Assembly (NCBI GenBank): GCA_018806915.1
Contig: JAGKQI010000101.1
Span: forward strand, 620,001 to 684,000
From: Phytophthora colocasiae
Taxonomy: Eukaryota; Oomycota; Peronosporomycetes; Peronosporales; Peronosporaceae
Length of the DNA stretch: 64,000 bases
Direction of reading: 5' to 3'
Shown here: positions 21,430 to 32,000 of the stretch, piece by piece
How positions within the stretch are numbered: the stretch's first letter is position 1
How the letters are laid out: every line of letters begins with the position of its first letter
Notes under the pieces: generated by a model
Databases searched by the model: none
What the model saw: only the letters and a program-made list of their open reading frames with translations
Told to the model about the DNA's origin: nothing
Translations under genes and position numbers: made by a program

Positions 21430-21533
21430 CCGGGGATGAAAGGGCTGAGAATTGAAATTTCTTGGTTGCGATGTAGGTGTTCGCTGAAGACGAAGTGGCC
21501 GTTCAGCCACACCTGTCAATGGGTTCGCAACAC
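21430..21533 (-). pseudogene. possible 3' end of the Fanzor gene, cut off by the gypsy element
   Basis: On the minus strand this flank would directly follow NAAKNILIV of the Fanzor at 38663 once the gypsy element is removed. One frame reads VANPLTGVAERPLRLQR, which would suit the short basic tail after the zinc ribbon. The join is uncertain by one base because no clean target duplication was found. Confidence 0.35.
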
Positions 21534-23199
21534 TGACATGATGTTAATTCCGATTTTCGAGCGACAGGTGGATATTACGTTGTGATGTGATTGGTTATAC
21601 TATGGGTTATAAGCGAAAGGGACTTTGGGACGTGGCCGCACCCGTGCGACATCTGTGGAAGATTGTGGATAAACCTTCGCCTGACTGTAAAGGGGCCCAA
21701 AAGACCAGAAGTGTACTTCAGAGTGTGCACAACTCTGAAGGTCAGCTACACTCTGTCTGGTCACCGGACTTTCCCCGACGATGAGTGCCTAAGTTCTGGC
21801 GGAAAGTCTCTCAGAAGAACGTATCTCTGAGAGACCTCATCCCGTTACCGTCCAGCGCGACGATGGATGGTTCAAGGATTCCCAATGTATACTCACAGAG
21901 ACCAAGTATCGCGCGCCGGACGCCGCGCACCCGCGCAACCCTCAAGATCTTCATGTACGTTGTAGCATTGGTGCTCCGTACTCTGGTTTCGTATTCAAAA
22001 CTCTGGTATCTCTAACTCTGAGTGACCAAGACTCTGAAGACCAAGTGATATCAGACTCTGAAAACCAGGATACCAGACTCTGAAACCATCGAAGATCCAA
22101 GACCATACTGAAACCAAGTGAACCCAAGTTCAAGTCACGCATTCAAGTGATTACTGACCTGCACATCCCCCGTAATGACGTCTCTACCTGTCAACCCATC
22201 GAGATCGGCTGCACAGACTGCATACCGAGACCAAGTCAAAATACCAGATGTATACAAAGACCAAGAGTACCTGAGATATGAAAACTGACTGCATAAAGGA
22301 CGCAAAAGACGACAAGAAGGAGAGAGTTACCAGAGATATATGATAGTTATGAGGAAGATAAACGATAAACAGAGTTCAATTTGCTTGCTACTGCACAAGT
22401 CCGCTTGAGAGGTATTCAAGCCACTGCGTCATCACGTACGTCGTGTGATCTCCACCAAATTCAATCCCCTTAGGTGGAGATCAGGTAACGTAGAGACCTG
22501 AAAGGACCCGCCTATTCCATATCCTAGTTGGGTCGTTTGTTTTGTCTCTAGCGGTAACCCATTTCATATTGCTCGTTTGGACAGGCTAGACAGTCGTTTT
22601 CAGAGTGCAAGGTAGACTGTTATATATAGCCGATTGTATTGGTTTATATTTTCCCTCTATACTAGAGGGTGGTGCGCGAACGTAAAGGGATACCAGACAG
22701 ACCAGGTGTCTGGTAGTAAGTCCCTAGTTGACCTGGAGTATTAGCCCACCGTTCAAGGGCCTAGAAAGAATAAGAACGGCTGTATATATTTGTATATTTT
22801 CGAACTCTGTATATTGGTTGTTTATCTCTGAAAGTCAGGTATCTCGGTTCTGGATTTGCGATATTCAGACACCGATTTCAGACTTTCTCTGGTATATTAA
22901 CCTCTTTTCGACCGCCAACTTCCTGGAAGCCATCTTGGTTCCCAGTGATTCCGACTCCCGAACGCTCCTGGAAGGATTTCCTGAATACCGACACCAGACT
23001 CCACTTCTCTTCACAACACATTCTCAGACTCCGGCGAGGGTCATATTTCCGAAGACAACGAACCCACGAGGATACCGCAAGGTACCACACGCCAACCTAC
23101 CGTTGTACGGCTCTGAAAACCCCTTTTCAGTAGTCGTATAACTAGGGTTCACTATACGCCCCCCTGCTCCGCGACCAAAGTTTCACTGACTTCGCGACA
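21534..23199 (+). repeat. 5' LTR of the 17-kb Ty3/gypsy element
   Basis: Starts TGACATGATG and ends CGACA, 1,666 bp, the same length as the 3' copy. I counted about 16 substitutions against it (about 1%). It contains a TATA-like TATATATAG near 22620, three spaced copies of GACTCTGAARACC near 22030-22090, and an 11-bp hairpin at 22446-22483. Confidence 0.93.
22446..22483 (+). promoter_or_regulatory. LTR stem-loop
   Basis: TGATCTCCACC pairs perfectly with GGTGGAGATCA across a 16-nt loop. The hairpin is kept in the 3' LTR too. It may act in RNA processing or packaging; no function is shown by the sequence. Confidence 0.4.
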
Positions 23200-23201
23200 A
23201 C

Positions 23202-23230
23202 TGGTGCGCGTGCCCGGATTCGAACCGAGG
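23202..23230 (+). other. tRNA primer-binding site
   Basis: It begins two bases after the LTR with TGGTGCGCGTGCCCGG and continues into ATTCGAACC. Its complement folds as a complete tRNA 3' end: T arm CTCGG-TTCGAAT-CCGGG, acceptor strand CACGCGC, discriminator A and CCA. The match covers all 29 nt, longer than the usual 10-18. The tRNA identity cannot be told from this half. Confidence 0.85.
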
Positions 23231-23290
23231 ATATCACCGGGTTTGAGAGTACAAGAGGAGAAAGTTTCCTGTCAAGCGTCTATATTCAAG

Positions 23291-25696
23291 ATGGCTACGC
23301 CAGGATCTACGAGAGGAGGACGCCGTGGTCGTGGTCGGAGTATTCCGACACGTCAATCCAAGCGTCTACAAGGTTTGTCGCCTGAGGAGCAACCAGACTT
23401 GGATGCTATCCAGAAGGCGGCCCGCGAGAAGAGGAAAGCTGCGCGAGAGAAGAAGGCAGCTGAGAATGTGAGCGTCCCAGAACCGGCGGTCGAAGACCAG
23501 CCTGCTGAGGAACCAGAAGCTCAAGAGACACCTGCTGTCCCTGGTGAACAAGGTTCTGAAGGCCCGTCAGAAGTCGAAGCTTCTGGTGACGAGGCGACCA
23601 CTGCCCGCGAGGGTGGTGATGAGGCGTCTGAGGGAGGCGCCGATATGGTTGAGTCCCCGGAAGTGATCGATCTGTGTTCAGATTCAGCAACTTCCGGCCA
23701 GTCCGTGGATGAAGTGAAACCAGAACTCGGACTCTCTGAAGAACATGTTCCACGGTCCCCAAAGTCTGAAGACGCACCAATGTCTGATGACATGGCGATC
23801 AAGTCTGAAGAGTCTCTGAAGACACCGTCTGATGAGTCTGGGAGGGCTGATTCGCTTGACGGGGAACGAGCTCTGAGGTATGTGCGCCGTGAGTTCCGCC
23901 GTTGGAGAGATATGGACACAGGCAAGGTCGTCCCGCCAAGCGTCGAGTATATGTGGCCGACGATGAAGCCTAGTGCTGATGCTTTCCAGAAGGCTACTGC
24001 AGCGACCGGCGACTACATCAAATGGCGATGTTCCTCCGTCTTCCCTGAGGATATGTGGATCTCAGAGTTTCACGTGAGGCGTCATGGTTTTGGTTGGATC
24101 CAAGACCTATCTTATGTTGAGATTCCGATGAGCACGTTGACAGCACCGGAGTGTGTGGCTGTTCTTCAGACAATGTTGTACGAGGCAGGTTTCGAATTCC
24201 AGAACCTCCTCCCAACCTGGTCTCAGACGCAGGCATCAGCCGTCGTTGGGTCTCAAGTACGCAGTGTGGCGTCCGAACTTCAGAGTCGACTCGCAGTGGA
24301 ATTGGTTGAGTGGGCCACAGTGACCGCCAGGTTACAAGTTTGCCGACTCTCAGAAAGCATGAAGCAAGAAGACACAACTGGCAAGAACGAAGCAGACAGT
24401 GTATTACCTGACAAATATGCTGACCTACAAGGACAACGACTGATCATGCGACTCCGGGTGACCGGACTCCGAGTGACGCACAGTTCTGATGGTTCCAGCA
24501 GTGACGAGCCGCCGCAGTCCAAGCGCTTACAGCGGAGACCGCCGCGCCCACAAATCCCGTCGACACCGTCAGCTTTATCGACGCCATCGCTGTCTTCACT
24601 GCCGCAGTACGAGAGTCGCTCTGATAACACGCGACCGGAGTCTGAAAATCCAATGTCCGAAGATCACAGCACCTCTCAGACTCGGATGTCGGACGTACCA
24701 ATTCCCAGTGTCATTGGGACCTCAAACGACCAGTCGTCGGGATTCCAGACTTCACGCGGAAGCTCTACGGACTCGTCTTTGATGTCCATGAGTCGAGGGG
24801 CGGCATCACATATGTCGCTGTCCACAGGAGGTCTGGCGTTAATTGCTCAATGTGTTGATGCGGGAGGAGCAATCTCTGAGGGCATGGGGATCCAAGTGAC
24901 GCGAACGCTGTTACCAGTGAAACCAGAGATCGAAGATGTCGACATGCCGGAAGAGAAACCAGGGGTGCCGGACGCGAAGCCGGGAAACCAGGTGTCTGTC
25001 GGAAGTTCTTCACGGGATTTCAGACAATTGACTCCGGAGATTCCGCCTGTATCTGTCTCCACCCGAAGCGAAAGTCACCAGAGCCACCGCCAACGTGTGA
25101 AGAGTGAAGACCTTCCAAGACCACCGTCCCGACGCTTGAGTTCCATCGCGTCGAGTCGTACGAAGTCTGAAGCTCGAAGTTCTCAGAGATCAGGACCTGC
25201 CCAGATCGAGTTGAGCGTCATGAGGCAACAGCAGGAGTGGCAAAGCCGGATGGAGCAAGCGCAGATGGAGTTCTTGGCCCGAGAACGCTTGGAGTCCATG
25301 GAACGCGATCGTCGTCGAGAGCAACGTGACTTGGAGGCAAGGCGCGAAATTCAGACGCTCACCGAGCGCTTGTTGAAGTCGGAAAACGCGAGGCTGGAGG
25401 CTGAGAGACGTGCCGACGACGCTGAAGAACGCAGAAGTCTGGTATCTGAAAACAAGCTCAGGAATCGCAGCGCGGCAGAGTTGGAAACTCTGAAAACGGA
25501 GCTCCAGAACTCTGAAAACCAACGTCTGGAATCAGAGTTTTCTGAACGCTGGCAACAGAGAGAGGCCGAGACCGAAGCCGAACGTGCGCGTGCGACTGAC
25601 GAGATGAAACGAGACTGGATTTCTCAAATGGAAGCCTTACAGCAGCGAATGAAAGTCATGGAAGCCGAGCGCGACAGGGAGAAAGAAAGTTCTTAG
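23291..25696 (+). CDS. extra ORF upstream of gag, function unknown (801 aa)
   Basis: Starts at the first ATG after the primer site, in a basic stretch (GGRRGRGRSIPTRQSKR). A long Glu/Ser-rich disordered region follows. A folded-looking middle (residues about 200-370, with IKWRCSSVFPEDMWISEF) is followed by more Ser/Pro-rich sequence and a C-terminal coiled coil from about residue 640 (RERLESMERDRRREQRDLEA). I recognise no enzymatic domain. It is in the same frame as gag, separated only by TAG (25694) and TAA (25751), so it may be an extended gag N-terminus or a separate protein. Large plant Ogre/Tat elements also carry an extra ORF here, but homology is not implied. Confidence 0.8.
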   Translation: MATPGSTRGGRRGRGRSIPTRQSKRLQGLSPEEQPDLDAIQKAAREKRKAAREKKAAENVSVPEPAVEDQPAEEPEAQETPAVPGEQGSEGPSEVEASGDEATTAREGGDEASEGGADMVESPEVIDLCSDSATSGQSVDEVKPELGLSEEHVPRSPKSEDAPMSDDMAIKSEESLKTPSDESGRADSLDGERALRYVRREFRRWRDMDTGKVVPPSVEYMWPTMKPSADAFQKATAATGDYIKWRCSSVFPEDMWISEFHVRRHGFGWIQDLSYVEIPMSTLTAPECVAVLQTMLYEAGFEFQNLLPTWSQTQASAVVGSQVRSVASELQSRLAVELVEWATVTARLQVCRLSESMKQEDTTGKNEADSVLPDKYADLQGQRLIMRLRVTGLRVTHSSDGSSSDEPPQSKRLQRRPPRPQIPSTPSALSTPSLSSLPQYESRSDNTRPESENPMSEDHSTSQTRMSDVPIPSVIGTSNDQSSGFQTSRGSSTDSSLMSMSRGAASHMSLSTGGLALIAQCVDAGGAISEGMGIQVTRTLLPVKPEIEDVDMPEEKPGVPDAKPGNQVSVGSSSRDFRQLTPEIPPVSVSTRSESHQSHRQRVKSEDLPRPPSRRLSSIASSRTKSEARSSQRSGPAQIELSVMRQQQEWQSRMEQAQMEFLARERLESMERDRRREQRDLEARREIQTLTERLLKSENARLEAERRADDAEERRSLVSENKLRNRSAAELETLKTELQNSENQRLESEFSERWQQREAETEAERARATDEMKRDWISQMEALQQRMKVMEAERDREKESS

Positions 25697-25837
25697 AACA
25701 TGCAACGGTTCCAAGCCGGTCAGTTGAGAAACCTTCGAGCGACATTATTCTAAGTTCAAGAGGCGCGAAGGGTCGGTCACCCTGATTCAGCAACTTCAAA
25801 CCAAGTGTTACATACCGGCAACCCTGAAGTTGCAACT

Positions 25838-27538
25838 ATGTATCCAGTATCCGGGTCGGAAATCAGAAGTGACGCAAGAAGGGTTGGGGTTGAACCCATG
25901 TCACATTCACCGGCTCTCAAGACGGAATCTCGAGAGGTTGCAACCTTCCAGCAAGGCACCCCTGCACGAAACACGGAGACGAAGCGAGTGAAGGCCGAGA
26001 GGAATGGCGGCGCTACTACTGCTACGGCCACCCAGGTGACTCAAGCGACTTCGGTGACAGAGAACAAGGGTGATACTAGACGTGCGCCTACTCCGAGACG
26101 AGATCCGCCGCAGAAAACTGAAGCTAGACGGCCTAATGGAGATCGAAGAGCGTCTCGCAGAGCGAAGCGTCATGATAGAGCGCCAGACTCTGGTGGAGAC
26201 TCTGACGATTCAAGTTCAGACTCTGCGAGCTCGTCATCGGAGAACTCGGAGCCAGGTGAAGTGGTGAATCTGACGGCAGCAACTCAAGCGCAAGCCGGAA
26301 CCACACTTCTGACGCTAAGGCCGTTCATGAATTCGAACAACCTTGGAGAATTCGACCCCAGAGCTACCCTCAGGGAACGTGTCCACTGGTGGGAGCGGTT
26401 TACGAATATGGCTTCTCAAGGAGGTTGGTCGACTAAGACGCGCATCCAGGAACTTAAGTTGAAGCTCCCTGTGTCTGCGCGAGACTGGTTTAACCAGCTT
26501 CCCAAAAGTGTGTCCCGTGACTGGAAAGAGCTGTCTTCAGAGTTCAAGAAACGTTATTGCAAAGCTCGGTCATCGTATTCTGAGAGATACTTCACTATGG
26601 CTATGAAAGACTCTGAGACTCCGCTTGAATTTTTCTACCGACTTAATTCTGCCGCTGGAAAAGCTGACATCGATTTCCGGAAGTCGTCCAAGCGTCTTGA
26701 GAAGCATGTACTGCGATTCATCACGAAGCTTAAGGATGCACGCCTGAAAACGTCGCTGCAAGGTCAGAGATTTCGACGAATATCAGACTTGGAATATGCG
26801 TTGCAGCAAGATGAAGATGTGTGGCGAACTGGTGACCAAGAGATGACCCCTGCCAAGTCTCGAGATTTCCGGGCTGACAATACTCCGCGAGGACAGTTCA
26901 AGCCCAAGCGTGTGCAACGGACTTATGTCGCAAGAGATATGAATTCTGAAGACTATGACTCTGAAAACTCTGAAAATCATAAGGAATCTCTGAAATCCAA
27001 TCAGGATACCAGAGATCAGACGGGTGATTCCATACTTCCAAGTGCGACTGCAGAGTCTACCCGTGATGAGAGTACTGCGCAGGCATCTTCGAACAATTCA
27101 AAGGCTCCACCAAGTGCAGATTGGACGCAGACTCTGACGAATGAGGTTTATCGAGTGATGGATAACATGGGATGGCGTCCGCCGCCCCAGTCCCCGTCTG
27201 GATCGTCAGGTCAAGGATTCCACCAGAGGCGTCATGAGAATAGTGGCTACTGGAACAAGTTCTGTGAAAAATGTCAGCGCTCAGGACACTCAGAGGAAGA
27301 TTGCTGGAGAGACGTCACCTGTGACCGATGTCAGGAAAAGGGACACCCGAGTCGAATGTGTCGGATGCCACCCTGTGAAGTATGTGGAAAAGTACACCCT
27401 GGAAAACCCTGCGAAGATCTGAAAACTCTGGAAGCACTCAAGCAACTCGCTCGACAAGGCGCACTCAAGGACATGCCGAACCACCTACGGGAGAAACTCC
27501 TGGGTGATGAGGCAGACTCTGGGAAGCCGTTAAACTAA
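25838..27538 (+). CDS. gag polyprotein (566 aa)
   Basis: The first ATG of the frame is at 25838. After a basic and Ser-rich N-terminal part, the retrotransposon gag domain is recognisable at residues about 165-325 (HWWERFTNMASQGGW, WFNQLPKSVSRDWKELSSEF, PLEFFYRLNSAAG). The C-terminus has two CX2CX4HX4C zinc knuckles (CEKCQRSGHSEEDC, CDRCQEKGHPSRMC) and a third Cys/His cluster (CEVCGKVHPGKPC). It forms the particle shell and binds element RNA. The stop TAA at 27536 directly follows the heptamer GTTAAAC, where a -1 shift would continue into protease. Confidence 0.9.
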   Translation: MYPVSGSEIRSDARRVGVEPMSHSPALKTESREVATFQQGTPARNTETKRVKAERNGGATTATATQVTQATSVTENKGDTRRAPTPRRDPPQKTEARRPNGDRRASRRAKRHDRAPDSGGDSDDSSSDSASSSSENSEPGEVVNLTAATQAQAGTTLLTLRPFMNSNNLGEFDPRATLRERVHWWERFTNMASQGGWSTKTRIQELKLKLPVSARDWFNQLPKSVSRDWKELSSEFKKRYCKARSSYSERYFTMAMKDSETPLEFFYRLNSAAGKADIDFRKSSKRLEKHVLRFITKLKDARLKTSLQGQRFRRISDLEYALQQDEDVWRTGDQEMTPAKSRDFRADNTPRGQFKPKRVQRTYVARDMNSEDYDSENSENHKESLKSNQDTRDQTGDSILPSATAESTRDESTAQASSNNSKAPPSADWTQTLTNEVYRVMDNMGWRPPPQSPSGSSGQGFHQRRHENSGYWNKFCEKCQRSGHSEEDCWRDVTCDRCQEKGHPSRMCRMPPCEVCGKVHPGKPCEDLKTLEALKQLARQGALKDMPNHLREKLLGDEADSGKPLN

Positions 27539-27587
27539 TATGCCTGTCGGATGGGGATCCGAAACGCGCCGGGCATGGCGTTACCCC
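27529..27587 (+). promoter_or_regulatory. predicted -1 ribosomal frameshift signal, gag to protease
   Basis: The slippery heptamer G TTA AAC (27529-27535) is in the gag frame and is followed at once by TAA. Four bases after the heptamer a stem-loop starts. The outer stem pairs 27540-27546 with 27570-27576, and the inner stem pairs 27547-27552 with 27557-27562. The GGGG loop (27553-27556) can pair with CCCC at 27584-27587 to make a pseudoknot. Slipping by -1 enters the protease frame, open without a stop to 29038. GUUAAAC is the slippery site of equine arteritis virus, so the heptamer has precedent. Function is predicted, not shown. Confidence 0.75.
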
Positions 27588-29040
27588 AGAGTTGTGTGTT
27601 TTAGTGTGTGTAGGACCAGAGCTGAGAAAGACTCAAGATAACATTCAACAATGCATGACTACTTTTGCCCAAGAATCGACCATACCTTCTGGAAACTCAG
27701 GAAACGAGTTACCTGAGATCACCGAAAACACCGACCAGACACCAGACGACACAGTGTCGTTCAGGTTGAAGGATGGCGAGTGTTATGGCTGGTGGGAGGA
27801 CAACTACCCTGATCGGTCAAAGAGGGATGTGGTGATGGTGTATGGTGCTGTGAATGACCATCGGACCAAGATTCTCTTGGATACTGGTGCGACCATAAAT
27901 ATTCTGAGTTACGACTTTGCGCGTAAGCTTGGACTCAGAAAGTCGCACAAGCAGACCAAGGTGTCAGGAATGGGTGGTGTTCCAACATATATTGGTGCCA
28001 GCGCTGAGATCAAATTGACACTTGGGCCAAGAGTGGTATATATTGTGGATGTTTGGGTCGCGAATATCGGTGAAGGAATTGACGTGCTTCTGGGAATGGG
28101 TTTTATGTTTGCTGCTGGAGTGAGAATTAGTGCTCGTGAAGGTCTGGTGTCGTTACCAGACGAGGTAGTGGTGATGATGTGTAATTGGGAACCTGGTGAT
28201 CACATTGGTCGTAACAGGTCGGTTAGACCAAGCGAGGCTGTCCTTCTGAGTCCGGGTGAGGAGTTTATTGTCCGAATTGACTATGGCCCAACGAACCCCC
28301 AGAGGGAAGTCGTGTGGGCCGGACGCGGTGATCGCTGGGTTACCCAGCTGATCTATGCGGCTCGATCTTGGCCTGTGGCCGTTCGCGTGGTAAATATCTC
28401 TGATAAGAACACGTGGGTCAATGAACTCTCCGATGTTGCGAGGATCGTGGAATATGGTTTCTTCCCAAGGCATGGACGTTTCGTGCGTCCAGGTTCCGCT
28501 GCTTATCGTGACTGGGAAGTTCTGATTCTGAAAAGCACCCCGTCACCAGAGACTAAGAAACGTATGAAGAGAGAGGCGGAGTTGGAAGCTCTGATACCGC
28601 AACCCCCGTGTGTAGATCGCACAGGCTACCCATGGCCGACTGAAATACTGCAACGTCCAAGGTTTGATAACGCTCGAGTGCAGTTCGTGAAACCAGAGTC
28701 ACCACCGACCGTGAAACGAGTACGCTTCGCCCTGGATGCATTCACCCAGACGAAGGATGGTTGCCATGGTGAATCAACGGGAAGTGCGGACATCAGTACA
28801 GATACCAGAGATTTGGAAACATTCTCTGAAAGTACTTCACATACAGACCCTGGTGACTCGTCCGTTGCTATCGACGATGACGTCCTTGACTCAAAGCCTG
28901 AGTGTCTCTTAGGTGACCCTCAGACCCCTGAGTTACCCGCGGATGATTTCGACTTATGGATGAATCTTGGGATATCCCCATTCAGGGGATGCCTGGAACG
29001 CCGATGGAAAAGTTACGAGTGGAATACGAGCGGTGTATGA
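27529..29040 (+). CDS. aspartic protease region (pro), read by -1 frameshift from gag
   Basis: The frame is open from the slippery site through KLICLSDGDP to a stop at 29038-29040. No ATG is present at its start, which supports a fusion with gag. The retropepsin domain lies at about 27840-28130: active-site ILLDTGATINILS, flap region near GVPTYIG, and VLLGMGFM at the end. A Ser/Glu-rich linker of about 300 residues follows. The last 85 nt overlap the start of pol in another frame. It would mature the gag and pol products inside the particle. Confidence 0.85.
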   Translation, partial: VKLICLSDGDPKRAGHGVTPELCVLVCVGPELRKTQDNIQQCMTTFAQESTIPSGNSGNELPEITENTDQTPDDTVSFRLKDGECYGWWEDNYPDRSKRDVVMVYGAVNDHRTKILLDTGATINILSYDFARKLGLRKSHKQTKVSGMGGVPTYIGASAEIKLTLGPRVVYIVDVWVANIGEGIDVLLGMGFMFAAGVRISAREGLVSLPDEVVVMMCNWEPGDHIGRNRSVRPSEAVLLSPGEEFIVRIDYGPTNPQREVVWAGRGDRWVTQLIYAARSWPVAVRVVNISDKNTWVNELSDVARIVEYGFFPRHGRFVRPGSAAYRDWEVLILKSTPSPETKKRMKREAELEALIPQPPCVDRTGYPWPTEILQRPRFDNARVQFVKPESPPTVKRVRFALDAFTQTKDGCHGESTGSADISTDTRDLETFSESTSHTDPGDSSVAIDDDVLDSKPECLLGDPQTPELPADDFDLWMNLGISPFRGCLERRWKSYEWNTSGV

Positions 29041-32000
29041 ACGTTTTGAGCGAAGAATTAGACCTGGAGCCAGGTGTGTATATGCGAGAAGGCACGGAAC
29101 TCCTTGCCCAATTACGCGATCAATTGGTCATGCTACCAGAACTGGAAGAGTTGACACCAGAGTGTGATATTGATAGCGCTGATGTTGGAGAACCGGGAAA
29201 GACGACCCCAGAAATGGAGAAGAGACTGCGTGATATTCTGAAACGCCACAGAAAAATATTCCTGGGAGACGGTAATGCGGCGCCCGCACCAGCAAGGGGC
29301 GTGGTCTGTGATCTGGATGTGGGAGATGCCAAGCCGGCAGCCCAACGTCCGAGGTCCGTCGCTCCCCATCTCATGCTGAAGGTGTACGAGCTTCTCAAGA
29401 AACTTCTGGAAACTGGTTTGATCGAGTACTCTAACTCCCCGTGGACATCTCCTATTGTGATCGTTCTCAAGAAGAATGGTGTTGACATACGAATGTGCAT
29501 CGACTATCGCATTGTGAGTGGCTTCATTCAACTGTCGCGCTACCCTCTACCTCTTATTGACGACCTCCTAATCGGTTTTGAGGCTGCTATGTGGTTCATG
29601 AGTCTGGATATGGCTAGCGGTTTCTGGGCGATCAGGATGACGGAGCGTGCACGACTAATATCAGCTTTCATTTGCCCGTTTGGGCATTTTCAGTGGGTAA
29701 TGATGCCGTTTGGTCTGAAGAACGCCCCTCTTGTGTATCAGGCTATGTTGGACAATTGCCTATGGGGATTCGTGAGACTGTCACCAGAAGAAGAAGCTGA
29801 AGTTGATGCGGAGGTTCTGGAATTCCTACAACTCCAGCCTCAGGACTCTGAAAAGCATCTTTCAGACTCTGAGAACCATACTCCGATTTCAGAGATGCCA
29901 ACACTCACAAGTCAGATGACCGTCTTTCAGAGGAATATTCCCGTCCCCACATGCATGGGCCCAGTCCTGGGGAGGAGTTCATACATCGACGACATCGCAC
30001 ATGGAGCACCGACTTGGGACCAATTATGTGACGATTTGAACGCCCTGCTTTTCAGAATTCGCTATTGGAACATTTCTGTGAGTTTGCCCAAGAGCGAGTT
30101 TGGGAAGTTGTCGATACCGTACCTATCCCACGAAATCAGTGCCGAGGGTCTGAGGGCAACGCCCAAGATCGTCAAAGGAGTTGAAGGACTGCCCTTTCCG
30201 TCTACGTTGAAGGGAGTACAGAGTTTCATGGGAAGCCTCAATTATTACAACAAGTTTATTGAGGATTTACCGGTGATCGCTGCTACTCTCTATGAGCTGA
30301 CAGACGAGCAGATTCGAGCTGGACGAGACCTGACTCGTGCGAAAGAGGCATTCGAGATTCTGAAACGCAAGATAGTCTCTACCCCACTACTCAGACATCC
30401 AGACCGAACCAGACTGTTTGTTGTCATTCCGCATGCGAACCCTTGGGCTGCTTCAGCAGTCTTGGGACAAGAATATGAGGGAATAATACACCCGGTCCGG
30501 TTCACGGGTCGTGTCCTGAACGACGCCGAACTCAGGTATCATATCGCTGAGAAGGAGGTGATTGCGATCCTCAGAGTTTTGGAAAACTTCAGAGCTCTGG
30601 TGGAGTCAAGTCCGGTGATTGTGGTCTATTCTAGATACTCTGTTCTGAAATGGCTGCTAACATCGAATTCCACCGACGGCAGAAACGTCAAGTGGGGTCT
30701 GAAGTTGTCGCAGTGGAACTTGGAGATTCGCCGGATTCAGCGTGATGAAGACGGACTCCCAGCTATACTCGGCGCAGGCATAACTCCTAGGGAGCATCTG
30801 GATGAAGTCTCTGAAAATCTGATTCCAGTCAAGGGGCGAGTCAAGCCGCCAGTCCCTATCAGTGTGGAAATGTTGGAAGCAGATTATCAGGGTTATGTTC
30901 TGTGTTTTGATGGTGCCGCAAAGACGTCTACTCGTCTGGGAAGCTGTGGGTGTATACTCTGGGAACTCCCGGGGTGGAGTGTTCTGGACGCCCGAGGATT
31001 TCCCCTGACGGATGTCACGGTGAACGATTCAGAATACGGTGGCCTGAATTATGGTCTGAAGATGGCGCTCGAGCACGAAATACAGGAGCTGGTGGTTGTG
31101 GGAGACTCACGCATCGCGATACAACAGGCTCAGGGACTGATCAACTGCAATCAGCCTAACTTGCAACGGAGGTTAGCCGAATTTGAGTCTCTGAAAACCA
31201 AGTTTCAGACTCTGAAGTTGGTGCATGTGAAGCGTGAGTTCAACCAAGCGGCAGATTACTTGACCTCGAAGACTTTGACCCTTGGGGAAGCTTGGCGAGT
31301 ACAAGATGAGGATGAACTTATGCACCTGCGACTGGTATCCAAAGTTCATGAGAGACTGATGAAGCCTCGCTCCGTCCCGAACATGGAAGTTCAAGAGTCA
31401 AAGATACCAGACTCTGAAAATCATAATGCGTCACCAGAGTCTGAGGATGCTTCTGGTCCGGAATCCGCACCCCTGCCTCGATCGGTCAGAGTATTGATTG
31501 CTGTAACCCGTGCCCAAGCTCCGCCTGACGCTAATCTGCCTGAAGATGATGACGAACGAGAACCTTTGGGGCCTTTGGAGTTCCAGGCAGAACGCTGGCG
31601 ACGGATCAAGGCGCAGCAGAGCCAGGACCCGTACTTGGTTGAACTCATGAAGTTTCTGAAAGGCGGCGTGGGAGATTTACCACGACCCCGAGTCAGGAAA
31701 CTTGCCAGAGTTGCTGAGGACTTCGTTCTGGATTCTAGAGATGTACTATATCGCCTGAGTCGCGCTACTCGAGAGCGGCCCCGGGACAATGTTGACGAAC
31801 TCAGACTGGTGGTTCCCAGAGACTTGTATCCAGACTTGTTACACTATGCTCATGACGACTACCAAGGTGGACATCAAGGAATCAGGAGAACCTTTGAGAA
31901 GCTGAGTTCGGAGTTTTACTGGTTGGGTATGTATGCGGATGTGGAGAGATTTGTGAAGGAATGCGTGGACTGTGCCAGTGGCAAGAGGCGACCCCCAAAT

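Noticed and set aside
23204..23290. Start of the first gypsy ORF at a GTG in the primer-binding site
   Set aside because: The GTG is part of the tRNA primer site. The first ATG at 23291 begins a typical basic N-terminus.
28947..29040. A second canonical slippery heptamer between pro and pol
   Set aside because: No X XXY YYZ pattern falls in the pro frame in the overlap; the closest (TGG AAA AGT) is in the wrong phase.
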